A stretch of DNA of 64,000 nucleotides, from assembly GCA_013365365.1 (NCBI GenBank), contig JABVXU010000121.1, forward strand, positions 1 through 64,000, in the 5' to 3' direction. Below the pieces are notes generated by a model. That model was not told the DNA's origin. It was given only the letters and a program-made list of their open reading frames with translations, and ran no database searches. This stretch comes from Cruorifilaria tuberocauda. Taxonomy: Eukaryota > Nematoda > Chromadorea > Rhabditida > Onchocercidae. This document shows positions 1 to 11,469 of the stretch, one piece after another (position 1 is the stretch's first letter; every line of letters begins with the position of its first letter). The position numbers and the translations under genes were made by a program.

Positions 1-2049
1 GGGATTTAACGGTGGCTTCATCAGTCTAGTTTGGGAGATCGTTGTTTAGCAAAGTGGCTTGCCTAGCATTGTTCTATATTGTTGGATTGGAGTAGTAGAT
101 AAATGAATTATAAATGATTTAATCCATGTATTACGTGGAATGGGGAAATTGCTAGAAGACAAAGTGGTGAAAATATTATAATTAGATCAGGAGGACGCAA
201 TTGCCGAAGTAGATATTCTGATAGGATAGATACATGGTCTCTTTTCCTTAGTGTCTTTTTCACCGTCCACAAACAATTTAAATTGAGAAATTTTTTCCTT
301 CCTTTTTGTACAACACATCCAGTGTCATTATTTTATTGCATCAATTGTATTAGAAAATAGTTTGAATTTAATTACTCTCGAGTCATTCTCGGCTTCGAGT
401 GCAATCTGTAACTGTTACGTCATGTAGTTGATGTTAATGAAATTGCTCTTAAAATCAATAAGGAATTTAATCACCTGACGAAATTTTGTTGACTATTATT
501 TCTAAAAGCAGTTGATCATCCAGTGGTATTGAACCAACTATTTCATTTAAAATCAAAATCAGAATTTCAATCATTCACTGAAATTCAATCAATACCGCTA
601 AATCATTTGCCAAACAAGTGTTTCATTCTTTTCTCTGGAAGTTCCTTCTCGCGTTGTTCTTTTTCCATTCTTTTTATTCAAATATTGAAAAATTGATAAG
701 CCTTTTTTAGGGAGGAAGAAGGAAGGAGGAAATTTTATTTGTAGAAAAATGAGAAATTTTTGGCTGATTTTCTACTAAATATGACTTGCAATAATAATCT
801 TTGCTTCGAATGTGATATCAATTCCACAACATATTGACCACTGACGTTTATTTGGTTTGCAGCGGCCTTAAATATTAAATAATATTAGTGGATTCAAGTG
901 GATTTCGCTTTTTTTTCCTGATAAATAATTGGTGTGCTATTTGATGATAGTCTAGTGGAACCTCAAACCAACTGAGCCTCACAGTAGCCATAATAACCCT
1001 TCAACCAACTGAACGGCTAAGTAATTCTTAGCGCTCATTGCGATAGTCATAATTGATTGACTTTCTTCTTCCTTTTTATATCTTTATAGTATGATGCATA
1101 TTGAACATTTAAAAAATACTTGAACATTTTAAAAATGTTTAAATACTTGAATATTTGAATATAAAAAAGTGTTTGGTTACGGAAAAGATATTAAAATAGA
1201 AAAGTATACGCAAGAAATTTGTTCCTCCTCAGCAATGATGATAATTTCTTTGTTAAAAAGTTTAGTAGAAAAAAGTCCGGCTCCTATTCCTCTTAATTTA
1301 TGAAATTCATATTCCTTCTTTTTCTTTTCTCTTTCTGTTACCCTATATCTCTATTTCTTTTTGAAAGCTAGAACTTTTGAGAATCAGAGGAAAAAGTGGA
1401 ATTGGAACAATAAAAAATTGATCAGTTGATTAGGCATTCGAGCAGTTTACATTTTAATGTTAGGTACAATATAAAGCATAAATTATTGACAACACATAAT
1501 GAAATGGTCGCTGTTCCTTTAAAATTAGATTAACCTAACGTTTTTTCAAAATCGGTCACAAAAACCCGCACCAATTATCGTATCAGCTAATCCAAGGGCT
1601 GTTTCACCCCTTTGTTGTCTCAGTTTCTTTAGCGCCACTGTTCGTCATCTGATACTGTCAACGAGTACTTCAGCAACATTCGTATAACGTGCAGTGGTCT
1701 CTATACTACATGAACTTCAACCTAATATTTTCAGTTTAAAGTTCCATTATGGTTAGGACTGTGTAACTTAATAACTTAATAACAGTTGTATGTAAGCCTA
1801 ACACAACGGTTAACGTAAATTTTGCGGAATAAGTTATGTATTACATCTCAAATGTCGTATGTTTGCGCTTTTTTTAATTTCTAGGAAAATAAAGCGCAAT
1901 TAAGAACAAAAAAAAATGAAAGGCTTTATATGTGCACATAATGAATTAGTCATGCGGGTAGTCTATAATTGAAACTGCATGGAAATCAGTTACTACTCGT
2001 GAACTTTCCGGGAAGGGGAAAATTACAGGTATCGAACAGGGCGTGGTTA
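1..2049. other. AT-rich non-coding stretch
   Basis: No open frame or exon with credible splice sites was found on either strand. Around 1105-1165 there is a cluster of short degenerate repeats built on TTGAACATTT and TTGAATATTT. The rest is ordinary AT-rich spacer, possibly upstream sequence of the orphan frame that starts near 2.1 kb. Confidence 0.5.
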
Positions 2050-2092
2050 TCAGGCAACAATTTTTCGCTGTAAAGAAAGTACATAAACACTC

Positions 2093-2155
2093 ATGTATAT
2101 ACATCTATACATACATACATACATATATACATACATACACACACACGCACACATA
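2093..2155. repeat. ATAC/ACAC microsatellite
   Basis: Runs of CATA followed by ACACAC. It overlaps the 5' part of the orphan open frame and makes the true start of that frame uncertain. Confidence 0.85.
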
Positions 2156-3013
2156 TATTTTGTCTGCAATGTGTTGTCCATTGCCAAGAGAGTGGTCGTC
2201 ATAAGCATACGGAAGGAAACAAGTGGTATTGTTCCGATTATACGAACTGTTGACCTGGAACTGTACGATTTATTTAAATTACAAATCACTAATATGTTGT
2301 CCCTTGCAAAGGACACAAGTAGTGATGATAGCAGTGGAGCAGAATCACCACGAAAACCAACAATTTTTACTGTTACTATTGATAATGCCGGGCATCTGCC
2401 TTCCACAAGTGTTGACTTAAATAAAACGGTTCTAACTTCTATTACTGCCACTGATTCCACGCGTTCCGTAGATTTCAGCGTTGCAGCTGAGAAATGTGCA
2501 ACGATGGTACTAAATTCAATATTTGAAAGTATATCGCTGAAGCCCGACAATATCTGCTCGCAATCTATTGCAGTACCGAGGTCGGATCTAGTTACGAAAT
2601 GTAAGGAATTGTTGAAGAGCGCTGAATTGGATGTTCATTTATTGTCATATACATCTAAGCATTATACACACTCATTGAGCAAGTCAGATTTGCTGGAATT
2701 AAAGCGAAGTATGGTGAAATCGGATTTCAAACCGGTGCAAGATCCATTATCAGCATCAAAGTTGAGGAAAAACTGTTCCATTGATTGCCATCCATGGCAT
2801 AGTCCCATATTTGAAATTAGTAGTTTGGATTCTTCACAATATGTTTGCGAAAGTGTTATCGACTGTGAGGAAATCGATGGTTCCCGACCTTTCATACTTT
2901 TTCCGTCTGTTAGGTATGCGATCTTCACTACCGGTGCATTTGTTATTTATAATTACGAAAACTGGAGATATACTGCTAAGATAGAGAACTTGCAATATTT
3001 TATGACGAAATAA
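2093..3013 (+). CDS. Orphan single-exon open frame, unknown function
   Basis: This 306-codon open frame ends in TAA at 3011. The first 25 or so codons translate an ATAC/ACAC microsatellite (about 2093-2155) and are probably not coding. An internal ATG at 2294 would give about 239 residues starting MLSLAKDTSSDDSSGAESPR. The rest has a mixed composition unlike the repeat-derived frames: an acidic, Ser-rich N-terminus with an SPRK motif, a central Ser/Leu-rich helical part, and a C-terminus with aromatic residues (GAFVIYNYENWRY). I see no signal peptide, membrane segment or known domain, and I do not recognise the family. It could be one exon of a larger gene, since an upstream acceptor cannot be excluded. 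The length in such AT-rich DNA argues for real coding. Confidence 0.5.
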   Translation: MYIHLYIHTYIYTYIHTHAHIYFVCNVLSIAKRVVVISIRKETSGIVPIIRTVDLELYDLFKLQITNMLSLAKDTSSDDSSGAESPRKPTIFTVTIDNAGHLPSTSVDLNKTVLTSITATDSTRSVDFSVAAEKCATMVLNSIFESISLKPDNICSQSIAVPRSDLVTKCKELLKSAELDVHLLSYTSKHYTHSLSKSDLLELKRSMVKSDFKPVQDPLSASKLRKNCSIDCHPWHSPIFEISSLDSSQYVCESVIDCEEIDGSRPFILFPSVRYAIFTTGAFVIYNYENWRYTAKIENLQYFMTK

Positions 3014-4477
3014 ATTTATTTTCAGTTAATTTAAATTCTCCTAACCTAATAAGTTCAATTAAATGCTCGATTTAAATTTAACTCTTGTGACTGCTTATAC
3101 CTTCTTTTTTTGTCCTTTGCCCTCCAATATGAACTCTTTTGGAACAGCTGCTTTAACTTCAACAAATGACGTTTCATGTGAGATTCTTCTGCGATTAGCG
3201 AAAACAGGAAATATTGTGTTTCGATCTTAGCTCATACATAGACGTCCATTTCAAAAATGTGCTTTATTTTATTAGTTGTTGAACAGAACGATAATTGAGT
3301 CGATGAAATAGGTAATTACAACGTATTTACGTCTCTTTTTTTCGAATTCCGCTCCGCTACCTTTCAACTTTAGCTAAATCGTCGTTTAGTTCTTCAATGC
3401 TTAGAAAATTTTATTATATATCTTTGAATTTCATTTTCGGGAATAGTTAGGAATAACCGCTTTAGCAATATTTTCTTTTTTTTAAAAAAGAATACATTTA
3501 TTTGTCCTAAGAATGTCCTGAAAATGTTGGACGGCGAAAAATAATGAAGTGATTGGACTGTGATGGGTCAGAAATTTTCACATTCATAGTTCATGAAGGG
3601 AGAAAAAAACGAACGAAAAGACGTAATGTATTACTCTTTGCTTTTCTTAAAAATATTTTAATCGAGAAAACCTGTTTACTAATCAATGATTACCATTTTT
3701 TGATGCTTCGAATCGATCACTTATATCAGTTTTCATGTGAGATATCAAACTAAATATTAGATGCATAGAATAATTCCGAAATAAAAATAGGAAAAAAGTT
3801 TGAAACTTTCTGAAAGTTATAAGTGTAATATAACTAAAAGAATCAATAGATGGGAAAGAACTCATCGTTTGTCACCATTTATTTCAAGCTTAATATATTG
3901 TTCTTAAATTTATAGCTCCAAAATATCTCTTTTAGTGGCATGATAAAGTACCCAAGGATTTTATTTTTCCATTTTCTGTTATAGGATAATTTAATTTTAA
4001 TTCCACTAAATCAATATCAAAAAATTGAAGTGTCAGCAAAGTGAGACAGTATACTAGTAAGATATTTCAACAACATTAATATTAACCTGAAATATGACTC
4101 ATACTGCCCACCGTAGATAATGCGAAAATGAAATAAATCATTACTAAGTGGAAGGATAAGAAAACAACATCGCAAATAAACAATGATTTGTACTTTGAAA
4201 ATTCAGAAGTAATTCTCTTTATATATAATTTTAAATTTAGAATACTTCAAAAAAATTCAAATTCATAATCTGTCCATATGATAAGTTAGGAAAAAATGGT
4301 TGCATACTGCCGTGGAGGTCCTTTGCTGCAGTAATCAATTGTTGTAAGGGCTTATTATTGAGAATAGTTGAGATACTACTATATAATGATAATCGTATCA
4401 GTAGATGATTTTTTTCTGCTTTCTGATGAAGTATTCGTTTATTAGTTTGAATTGAAATTGGTAAGGATTTGGATAGG
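3014..4477. other. Intergenic spacer
   Basis: AT-rich DNA between the orphan frame and the probable first exon of the SLC17-type transporter. Short open frames here (60-78 codons) lack splice support and have repeat-like or biased composition. No RNA gene was seen. Confidence 0.5.
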
Positions 4478-7400
4478 ATGAATGATGAAACTGACTGTTT
4501 TTGCGGATGGTGGGATTGGTAAAAACGAATAGATTATGACTGTAAAAACGCCACCCTGTGAGCAGCATACTCTCTTCATTGAGCAGTGCTCGGCAAGCAC
4601 TTAATGTAGTAGACAATTGGTAGTACTTGAACAAAAGTTACAAAGTTATTTGATATGTGATATATAATTAGTTGGTAGATGAAACTAATTAAATAATCAT
4701 TTAGACATACAATAGATGAAGCCAATAATTAACCGACAATCGTTCGTTCTTTGAAGATGAAGTTGAAGGTAAAAATGTAGTTATTTGATGTTAATCATTA
4801 AGAGTGAATTGAGATTAAATAAAGATCATTGTATTATTTAACGAAGAATATTTGATACGAAGAATTTCTGTAATATGGATTTCAAAATATATTTTGATTA
4901 CATAAATATTTTATATATGAATCATTTCGGGTTTCCAACATATACCAACTTCCCAAAAACGATTACTGTACTGAATGATCGTTTTTTTATTTAACGACCA
5001 ACGAACAAGTTTATCTTTACATGTTAATTAATATTAAACATGATTGTTTTTTCCTGAAATGACTTATTTTAGAATTAAATTTCAGGTTATTGGTAGCTGC
5101 TCTCTTATGTTGTTGTTTCATTGCACTTTCCGTAAGTACATCAAATATGGCCGTAGCACTAATTTGCATGACTTCTTGTACCGTAAATGGTTATAAAGGT
5201 GACCTGCAATGGCGAAGTGAACAGGTGATAAGTAATTCACTTCAAATCATCAAAAATTTTCATCATTCTTTCACCATGAATATGAATAAATGGATGCTCA
5301 CAATAATGTCATCTTTAAATGAAAGCTTGGAAAGCTTATTTGTGCCATTACTCATTTCTTGCAACTACACATAAAACTTTTCCCAATTTTTTTTTCTTAT
5401 ATTTATAATGAAAAGAAGATAAAATTTCTTTTTCAAATTTTAGGAAGGTATAATATTAGCAGCGCAAAATGTTGGTTCACTACTCATGGTGATAACAGGC
5501 CTATGGGCTGATCGAATAAATGGTAAATGGATAATTGGTGGTAGTTTATTATTGTGTGCAATCGCCAATACTGTTCTTCCAATAATGGCGCATGAAAATG
5601 TATGGTACGCAGTTGGTGCAAGATTAGCAATTGGCGCAGCGGACGCATGCCTTACACCTGCTACTAGTTCTTTGATAACACGATGGTTCCCACAAAGTGA
5701 GCGAGCAATTGCGCTAGGCATTGTTACAAGTGGCCGTCAAATTGGTATGTATATACGTGACTTATGTGTGTATGCTATTCGTCATTTTTGTTTATGAATG
5801 TTTCACATGATGTGTGTATTTGATATTTGTGATGTAATCCTTAACAAAACTTCATTTTATGCGTTACTTTTGAGATCAAATTACAAGTGTTTATTGAATA
5901 AGAATTGCTCTTAAGTAAATGGGAATAAAATTAAATTAGATTAACTTAAACAGGAAAATATTTAAAAAATGAGAGGAGATTGTATTGAAGAATAATTTCA
6001 GGAAAAAAGCCAAAAATTTAGTCATTAAAATAGTTTATTTACAAAATAAAATATCTATTTTACTTTTTCCAAATGTGCAGAAAAAAGGACATCTCAACAA
6101 TCTAGGAATAGTAGACTTACAAAATAACTTGATTTTTTAGGTACACTGTTTATTTTACCAACAGCAGGTTACTTGTGTGCACGTAAAGATATCATGAACG
6201 GTTGGCCGGCTATATTCTATCTTAGTGGGCTAATTTCTATATTAGTTGCATTGTTTTGGATCCCCATGGGAGCTGATAAACCTTCCAAACAGTACTGCAT
6301 ATCACGTCAAGAACAGATATACATTGAAAGCAGGTATTGGTTTTATGATCTTGGTCTTTATTGAAAGTGTATTGCACCACAATTTCAACATACAACTCAA
6401 TTTTCATATATTTCCATGCAAAGTACTCATCACTCTCTTCCCACATCCCGAACTGGATCAAATTTTAATCATCACTGTCAGTTTTTAAATAATTACTCAG
6501 ACTAATGATGTGTCAGATCATCTAGATCACATTAATTCATGAATGATAACAGTCTGCGATCGACTCATTGATAAGTTATCATATTATGGAACGGAGCAAA
6601 TCATTAGTGCTGTTTCTATCTAACGATAAATGATCAAGTAATATTTCATGGAATAGAAAGAGTAACTATTTAATAAAGCTTTAATTGTTGAGAAATGTTA
6701 AATTCCAAATGAATTTCAGGATAGCATGTGAGTCAATTGGTAAACGTACCGCTCCACGTCATACGCCATGGACTGCAATTGCTCGATCATCGGCAGTTTG
6801 GGCAGGGATATTTGCGCTTGTATGCCATGAATATCCACTTGTCATTATGCTGCAATTTTTGCCTAATTATATGCGTGATGTGTTGCATTTTGCACCTGCT
6901 AAGAATGGAATTGCCTCAGCATTTCCAATAGTTTGCTTATTTATGAGCAAAGCTTTTTCTTCCAGTTTTTCAACTTGGCTTATAAATCACACTGGCTGGA
7001 CAAAAACAACCATTTGTAAGGTACTTTTGGTGGAGAATTCAATTCACAAAAAATTGTAGAATGAAGTTTAGTTCTACTGTTTATTGATTTCGACAGAAAG
7101 GATTGCAATAGCCAATTGGCTTACAAATCAGATAGAAATATGGCTATATAAAAATATTTGCTTTTAACTGGTAAAATTTTGAATTCTCCAATATAGTCTA
7201 AATTTTGGAACAAATACGAATCTAAAGTATTTATTTTTACAAGTGGTTCAATCGCTTCTCATAATTTTTTTTTTGTTTCATCCTTAGAATATAGAATGGT
7301 TATTTGAGAAAAAAAAGAAATTTTGATTATTATAGTATCTATCAAGTTCGATAAAAAGTACTACATAAAAAAATAATAGTCTAGGTATTCAATGGTATTG

Positions 7401-8705
7401 CATCAGCAGGATTATCATTGTGTATTATCACAGTACCACAGTTTAACCGAGAACGATCTTCTCTTGCAACAATTCCTTTATGTTGTGCGATGCTTTTTGC
7501 AGGTTTATATTTCATTCATTTGCAATTTGATATTTCAATCTAAATTTAATTTTTTAATTTTATATGTTTTGAATTGTACTTATTCGAATCACTTAAATCA
7601 GTATCTCTAGCGTTGGTAATAAACAAACAATGTTTTTAGCCATGATAAACAAACGGTCAGTATGATCTTGATTAGATTCAATTCCCAGTCTAAGATAACT
7701 GGCAAAATATTACAAGAACAACTTTTTTTTTTCCAAAGTTGTTGAGATTTGAAACGTATTTTGATGATCGATATTCCAATTTTTAATTCATGCAGACTTC
7801 CTATATGCAAGAAATTTTTTCTCAAATGAAATAATACTACCATTGACTATTGTTTCAAACTTTCTGTGGACTAAAGTTTTACACAATGAGCAGTCGATCT
7901 CTTTCTTTCAGATAAATCAAATGAATTTCTTGAGCAGTTGAGTTGGTTTGTAATCGATTTTAGTCATTTCTTGGCTACTGTCAGCCGTATTATGTATGTT
8001 AAGGATGTCAGATCAGCAAAATTCCCTCACTTGTTAATCGTAAATTTTGGACCAAATTTTCATTTTTTATTTCTGCAAAAAAAGCTGTGTAGAACCATAG
8101 ATCTGATTTTTCCATCGAATTGTACAAACAGATTTTTTGATGTGGTATTCATTCGGAAGTAACAAGTTGTTTATATAGTAATAAGCTTACGTTATTTTAG
8201 GTTTACATACTCCGGGCGTACAAACAGCTTTGGTGCAACTCGCGCCACCGTATTCAGGTGTCATAACAGGTATCTCGTTTTTTTTTGTTGCATGGTTTGG
8301 CATCGGCAACAAACTTCTCACGAAACATATCGTACAACACGGCACAGCAGCTGAATGGGCCAAGGTTTGGATAAGCTATGTTGAACAAAATTTTTGAAAA
8401 ACTAGTCAATTTGACAATATGAGAGTAAAATGGTAAGAAGTGGCATTAAAATGAATATTGTATGCTTTAAAACAACTTCATAAGTAGTTGTAAAATGATT
8501 CATAAGTCATAACTGCTATCTCTGTTAACTTGATTATTTACAAAATTTCTGATTTCAGGTATTTTATGTGTCCGGTGTAGTAGCAGCTTTACCGGTGGTA
8601 GTATTTACGATGTGGGGATCCAGCGAACGTCAGTGGTGGTCAGCGTCAAGTTCAAAAACCTCAATGCACAGTTTGAATACACAAACTACAGCGATTTCCA
8701 ACTGA
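4478..8705 (+). CDS. SLC17-type major facilitator transporter
   Basis: A membrane transporter of the SLC17 group (vesicular glutamate, sialin and phosphate/anion carriers). Exons supported by phase are 5086-5224, 5444-5744, 6141-6333, 6720-7020, 7385-7502, 8201-8364 and 8559-8705, giving 453 residues. A candidate first exon is 4478-4518: its ATG follows a TTTGGATAG site and its phase matches, but this start is a guess. The first helix reads LLVAALLCCCFIALSV. The major facilitator loop motif is GLWADRINGK. The last exons carry EWAKVFYVSG and GSSERQWW, which match the C-terminal helix and tail of SLC17 carriers. About twelve hydrophobic segments are spread over the exons. The substrate cannot be told from sequence. 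The tail after the last helix is short and Ser/Thr-rich. Confidence 0.85.
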
Positions 8706-10186
8706 AGCTAATGATCAGGGACATCCGTAGATTGTTCAAAAAAAATCGAGATCAAAAAAACCGTAAAATAATGTCGAAAAAATCGGATTGCATTTCGGGA
8801 AAGATGGAAGAAATGTGTGAGAGGCAGGATTAAAATTAAAGGCAGGGATATTTCTTATGTTACTAGCATTAAAAAGGAGATAATACTGATGTGAGGTAAT
8901 GTATGAGTTATAGAGCGATTTGTCTCATTTTAATTATATTTGCTAATAAATTATCTCAATTAACTTTGCAAAGCATGAATTAATAGAAAATTAATGAAGA
9001 AAAACCATCAGTGCAAGCAACAAAAGAATGGAATGGAAAAAATGTAAAGCAGACTTGAATGAATGATGATATCCTCACAAGATAATTAATGAGGAAATGA
9101 AATGACACTTGATGCGTAACATACGAAAGGGTAATTTAGCATCATCAGTGTGATGGGAACACATTGAAGGAACTGATTGATGATGAATGTGAATGAACCA
9201 ATCGTTCAGCGAATGGAATAAATGCAAGCCGTTGAGGTGAGTTATTTCCGGCTAAAAGAAATTTCTTCCGGAAATTAGTGAATTATCATGAAGAACAAGG
9301 AAGAGAAGGAAGGAAAAAAGAGGTAGTGAGTTTATGCTATATTCTTCTTGGCACTTAGAAAAGAAAAAATCAGTTCACTATAAAATACTTTCCGAAATTC
9401 AATGCTCCTCAATTATCATTTCTGAACCAATTTCCATTTCTCAAAAAATTAAAAAAAATATAAGATAGTGTAACATAAAATCTAACCGTGGTACACTATC
9501 CTAAATGATCTATTAAAATAGTGATCATTTAATATTAAAATAGCAAATATTTTCAAGACAACGACAATAGAAGGGAGTTTGTTGATTTTTATCTGTTAAA
9601 AATTTCATTTATACAATACCTTCCTTATGAATTCCCAGCCCCATTTACAATATACATGTTTGTTGTGCCCATGTTTAGGCATGTGTGTATGCGTACATGA
9701 CTTTTATATGTGCTATACGTATTATGTATGCATGTGTCTGTTTGTGCGCACGTGCGTGCGTGACACGATTATCATAATATAACTGTGGCAAAAATGAATT
9801 CGGAAAGGATGAAGGGATGATTCCGTTTTATTTTTAATTCATTCTTAGATCTTTGTTATTTTGTTCTCCCACTGTCTTCAGTTTTGTCATTTTGAACAAT
9901 ATGAAACACCTCCACATACGTCATTAATAGATCTTTCTACCTTAATCATTCCTAATTTTACCTTCCATGTAGTATGAGTGCATCCCTATATATTCGTGAT
10001 AGCTTATTTCTGTATTCATCATAGGAAGACAGGAGGTGACTTATCTTCGTATCATCTTGACCTTTTCCGTGTCCCTCCTTTCTCTTTCTCGTCCTTGAAT
10101 TTTCCTTATATTCTGCCATCCTTATCCAGTCAAATATCTCCGTATGTCTGAATTTACACTATCTGATTAATCAGATTAATAATTGA
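8706..10186. other. Intergenic spacer after the transporter
   Basis: Contains the probable 3' UTR of the transporter and then AT-rich DNA. A degenerate TG-rich tract with several TGTGTATGC and GTGCGTGCG words lies at about 9657-9765. No exon was recognised. Confidence 0.5.
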
Positions 10187-10492
10187 TTATTTTGATCTTT
10201 GTCCTCGGTCATTCCTATTACATTGTTTCCTTCTTCTAATAACCAATACTCTGCACCATGGTGCATGTAAATGTTCTGTCTATATTAAAAAAAATTTTTC
10301 TTGTAAAGTATTAATGAAAATCACAATAATGAAAAGCAGAATGTTTCTTTACCTGCTTTCCATCAATAGGATTAGTTTCAAGAAATTTTTGAAGAGTAAT
10401 AATGACAGCATTACATTTCAGATTCCGCAAATCCGAAATTTCCTTGTGGAACGCCACCGCTGGTAGCTGAGTTCTTTGAGTGATATAAGGCG
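10187..10492 (-). CDS. Possible last two exons of an unidentified minus-strand gene
   Basis: Reading leftward, an exon from 10492 to 10353 is open for 46 codons (including the segment FHKEISDLRNLKCNAV) and ends in a strong donor, CAG|GTAAAG. After a short intron with acceptor AATATAG, the exon 10279-10187 continues in the same phase for 30 codons to a TAA. The peptide looks protein-like, but I recognise no family, and the upstream exons were not found. The same DNA is also open in another minus frame and has a TTTCAG site on the plus strand at 10416-10421, so strand and frame stay uncertain. A plus-strand alternative exon, about 10632-10711, lies next to it. Confidence 0.33.
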
Positions 10493-10739
10493 CTGCTTTC
10501 TTTTAAATGAGTTTCGAAGTATTCTCGTGAAAATTTTGGCATAATTTCAATAGCTTCTTCCAGTCGGTGTTTGTGGATGAAAGATTATCCATGTCAGCAT
10601 GGGAGGAACCCGTCTTCCTTCAGTTAAAATTGACTATTTAATTTGGTCGAGATACGGTTCAAAAGCTCCTGATCATTTTGGATTTCGGGATGAACACACA
10701 GGATACCGTGGTAGGTATTTCTCAATCGAATTCAGCGCC

Positions 10740-11440
10740 AGTAATCCCATAGGTTCTCAACAATTAATGATACAAATTTCCCGAATGTTAGTTTTTCAAT
10801 TATGTTCCTCAATACTGTCGCTTTTATGTTTCATACTGTAGTTCATACTGTAACGGGACTGCTATTAGCTTAAGAAATGGTTGAATTATAATCGAATGAT
10901 TTGACGCATAATGTTATTGACATTGTAGGATATTAGGCATTTTGTCTTTGTATGTTTTGTATGATCCTAACATGTTATAGTCTTGATTTTTTCTTTTCTT
11001 TTGGTTGTACTTTGATTGATTAATTGTGATACGCGAATGGGCGGTTTTTGGTGCAAGATTTCCAGTTAAATGAAGCACGAACGGGATCAAGTTTTCTATT
11101 CAATTATTTCATTTTTTCTTTAGTCCGGCTGACGTGAAAATTACAATAAAATCGTTTTATGAAACCACAATAAACAGGATTATACGCCTGCAGCTTTTAC
11201 ATCAAAAATTAATTCTGATGTTGTACATTAGTTCAAGATTTAGAATTTAGTCAAGTAGGAACTGTGTTGCAAGATAAGTTGATATATTAAAAGAGCTCCG
11301 AATAGTAGCCTAAGTTGAACGTCATAAATTTATTACCATGTTAAATATGAATTAGTATCTATTCTGAAGTGAAATGAATTGCATTATCGCGATTTGCACG
11401 TCGGGTCTGTTGTTGCTTCTATGAACGTAGTATTTATTTT
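10740..11440. other. Upstream region of the hexokinase gene
   Basis: AT-rich, with no open frame of note. It presumably holds the hexokinase promoter. No individual regulatory motif could be supported. Confidence 0.4.
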
Positions 11441-11443
11441 CAG
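11437..11443 (+). promoter_or_regulatory. Probable trans-splice acceptor of the hexokinase gene
   Basis: The site ATTTTCAG ends at 11443, 26 bases before the hexokinase ATG at 11470. A strong acceptor this close to a start, with no matching upstream coding exon, fits spliced-leader addition in nematodes. A cis-spliced 5' UTR intron is the alternative. Confidence 0.5.
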
Positions 11444-11469
11444 ATATATTTTTGCTTTTTCGAACAGTT

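Noticed and set aside
5440..5721. 93-codon minus-strand frame
   Set aside because: It is the shadow of transporter exon 5444-5744, which matches SLC17 in sequence and phase.
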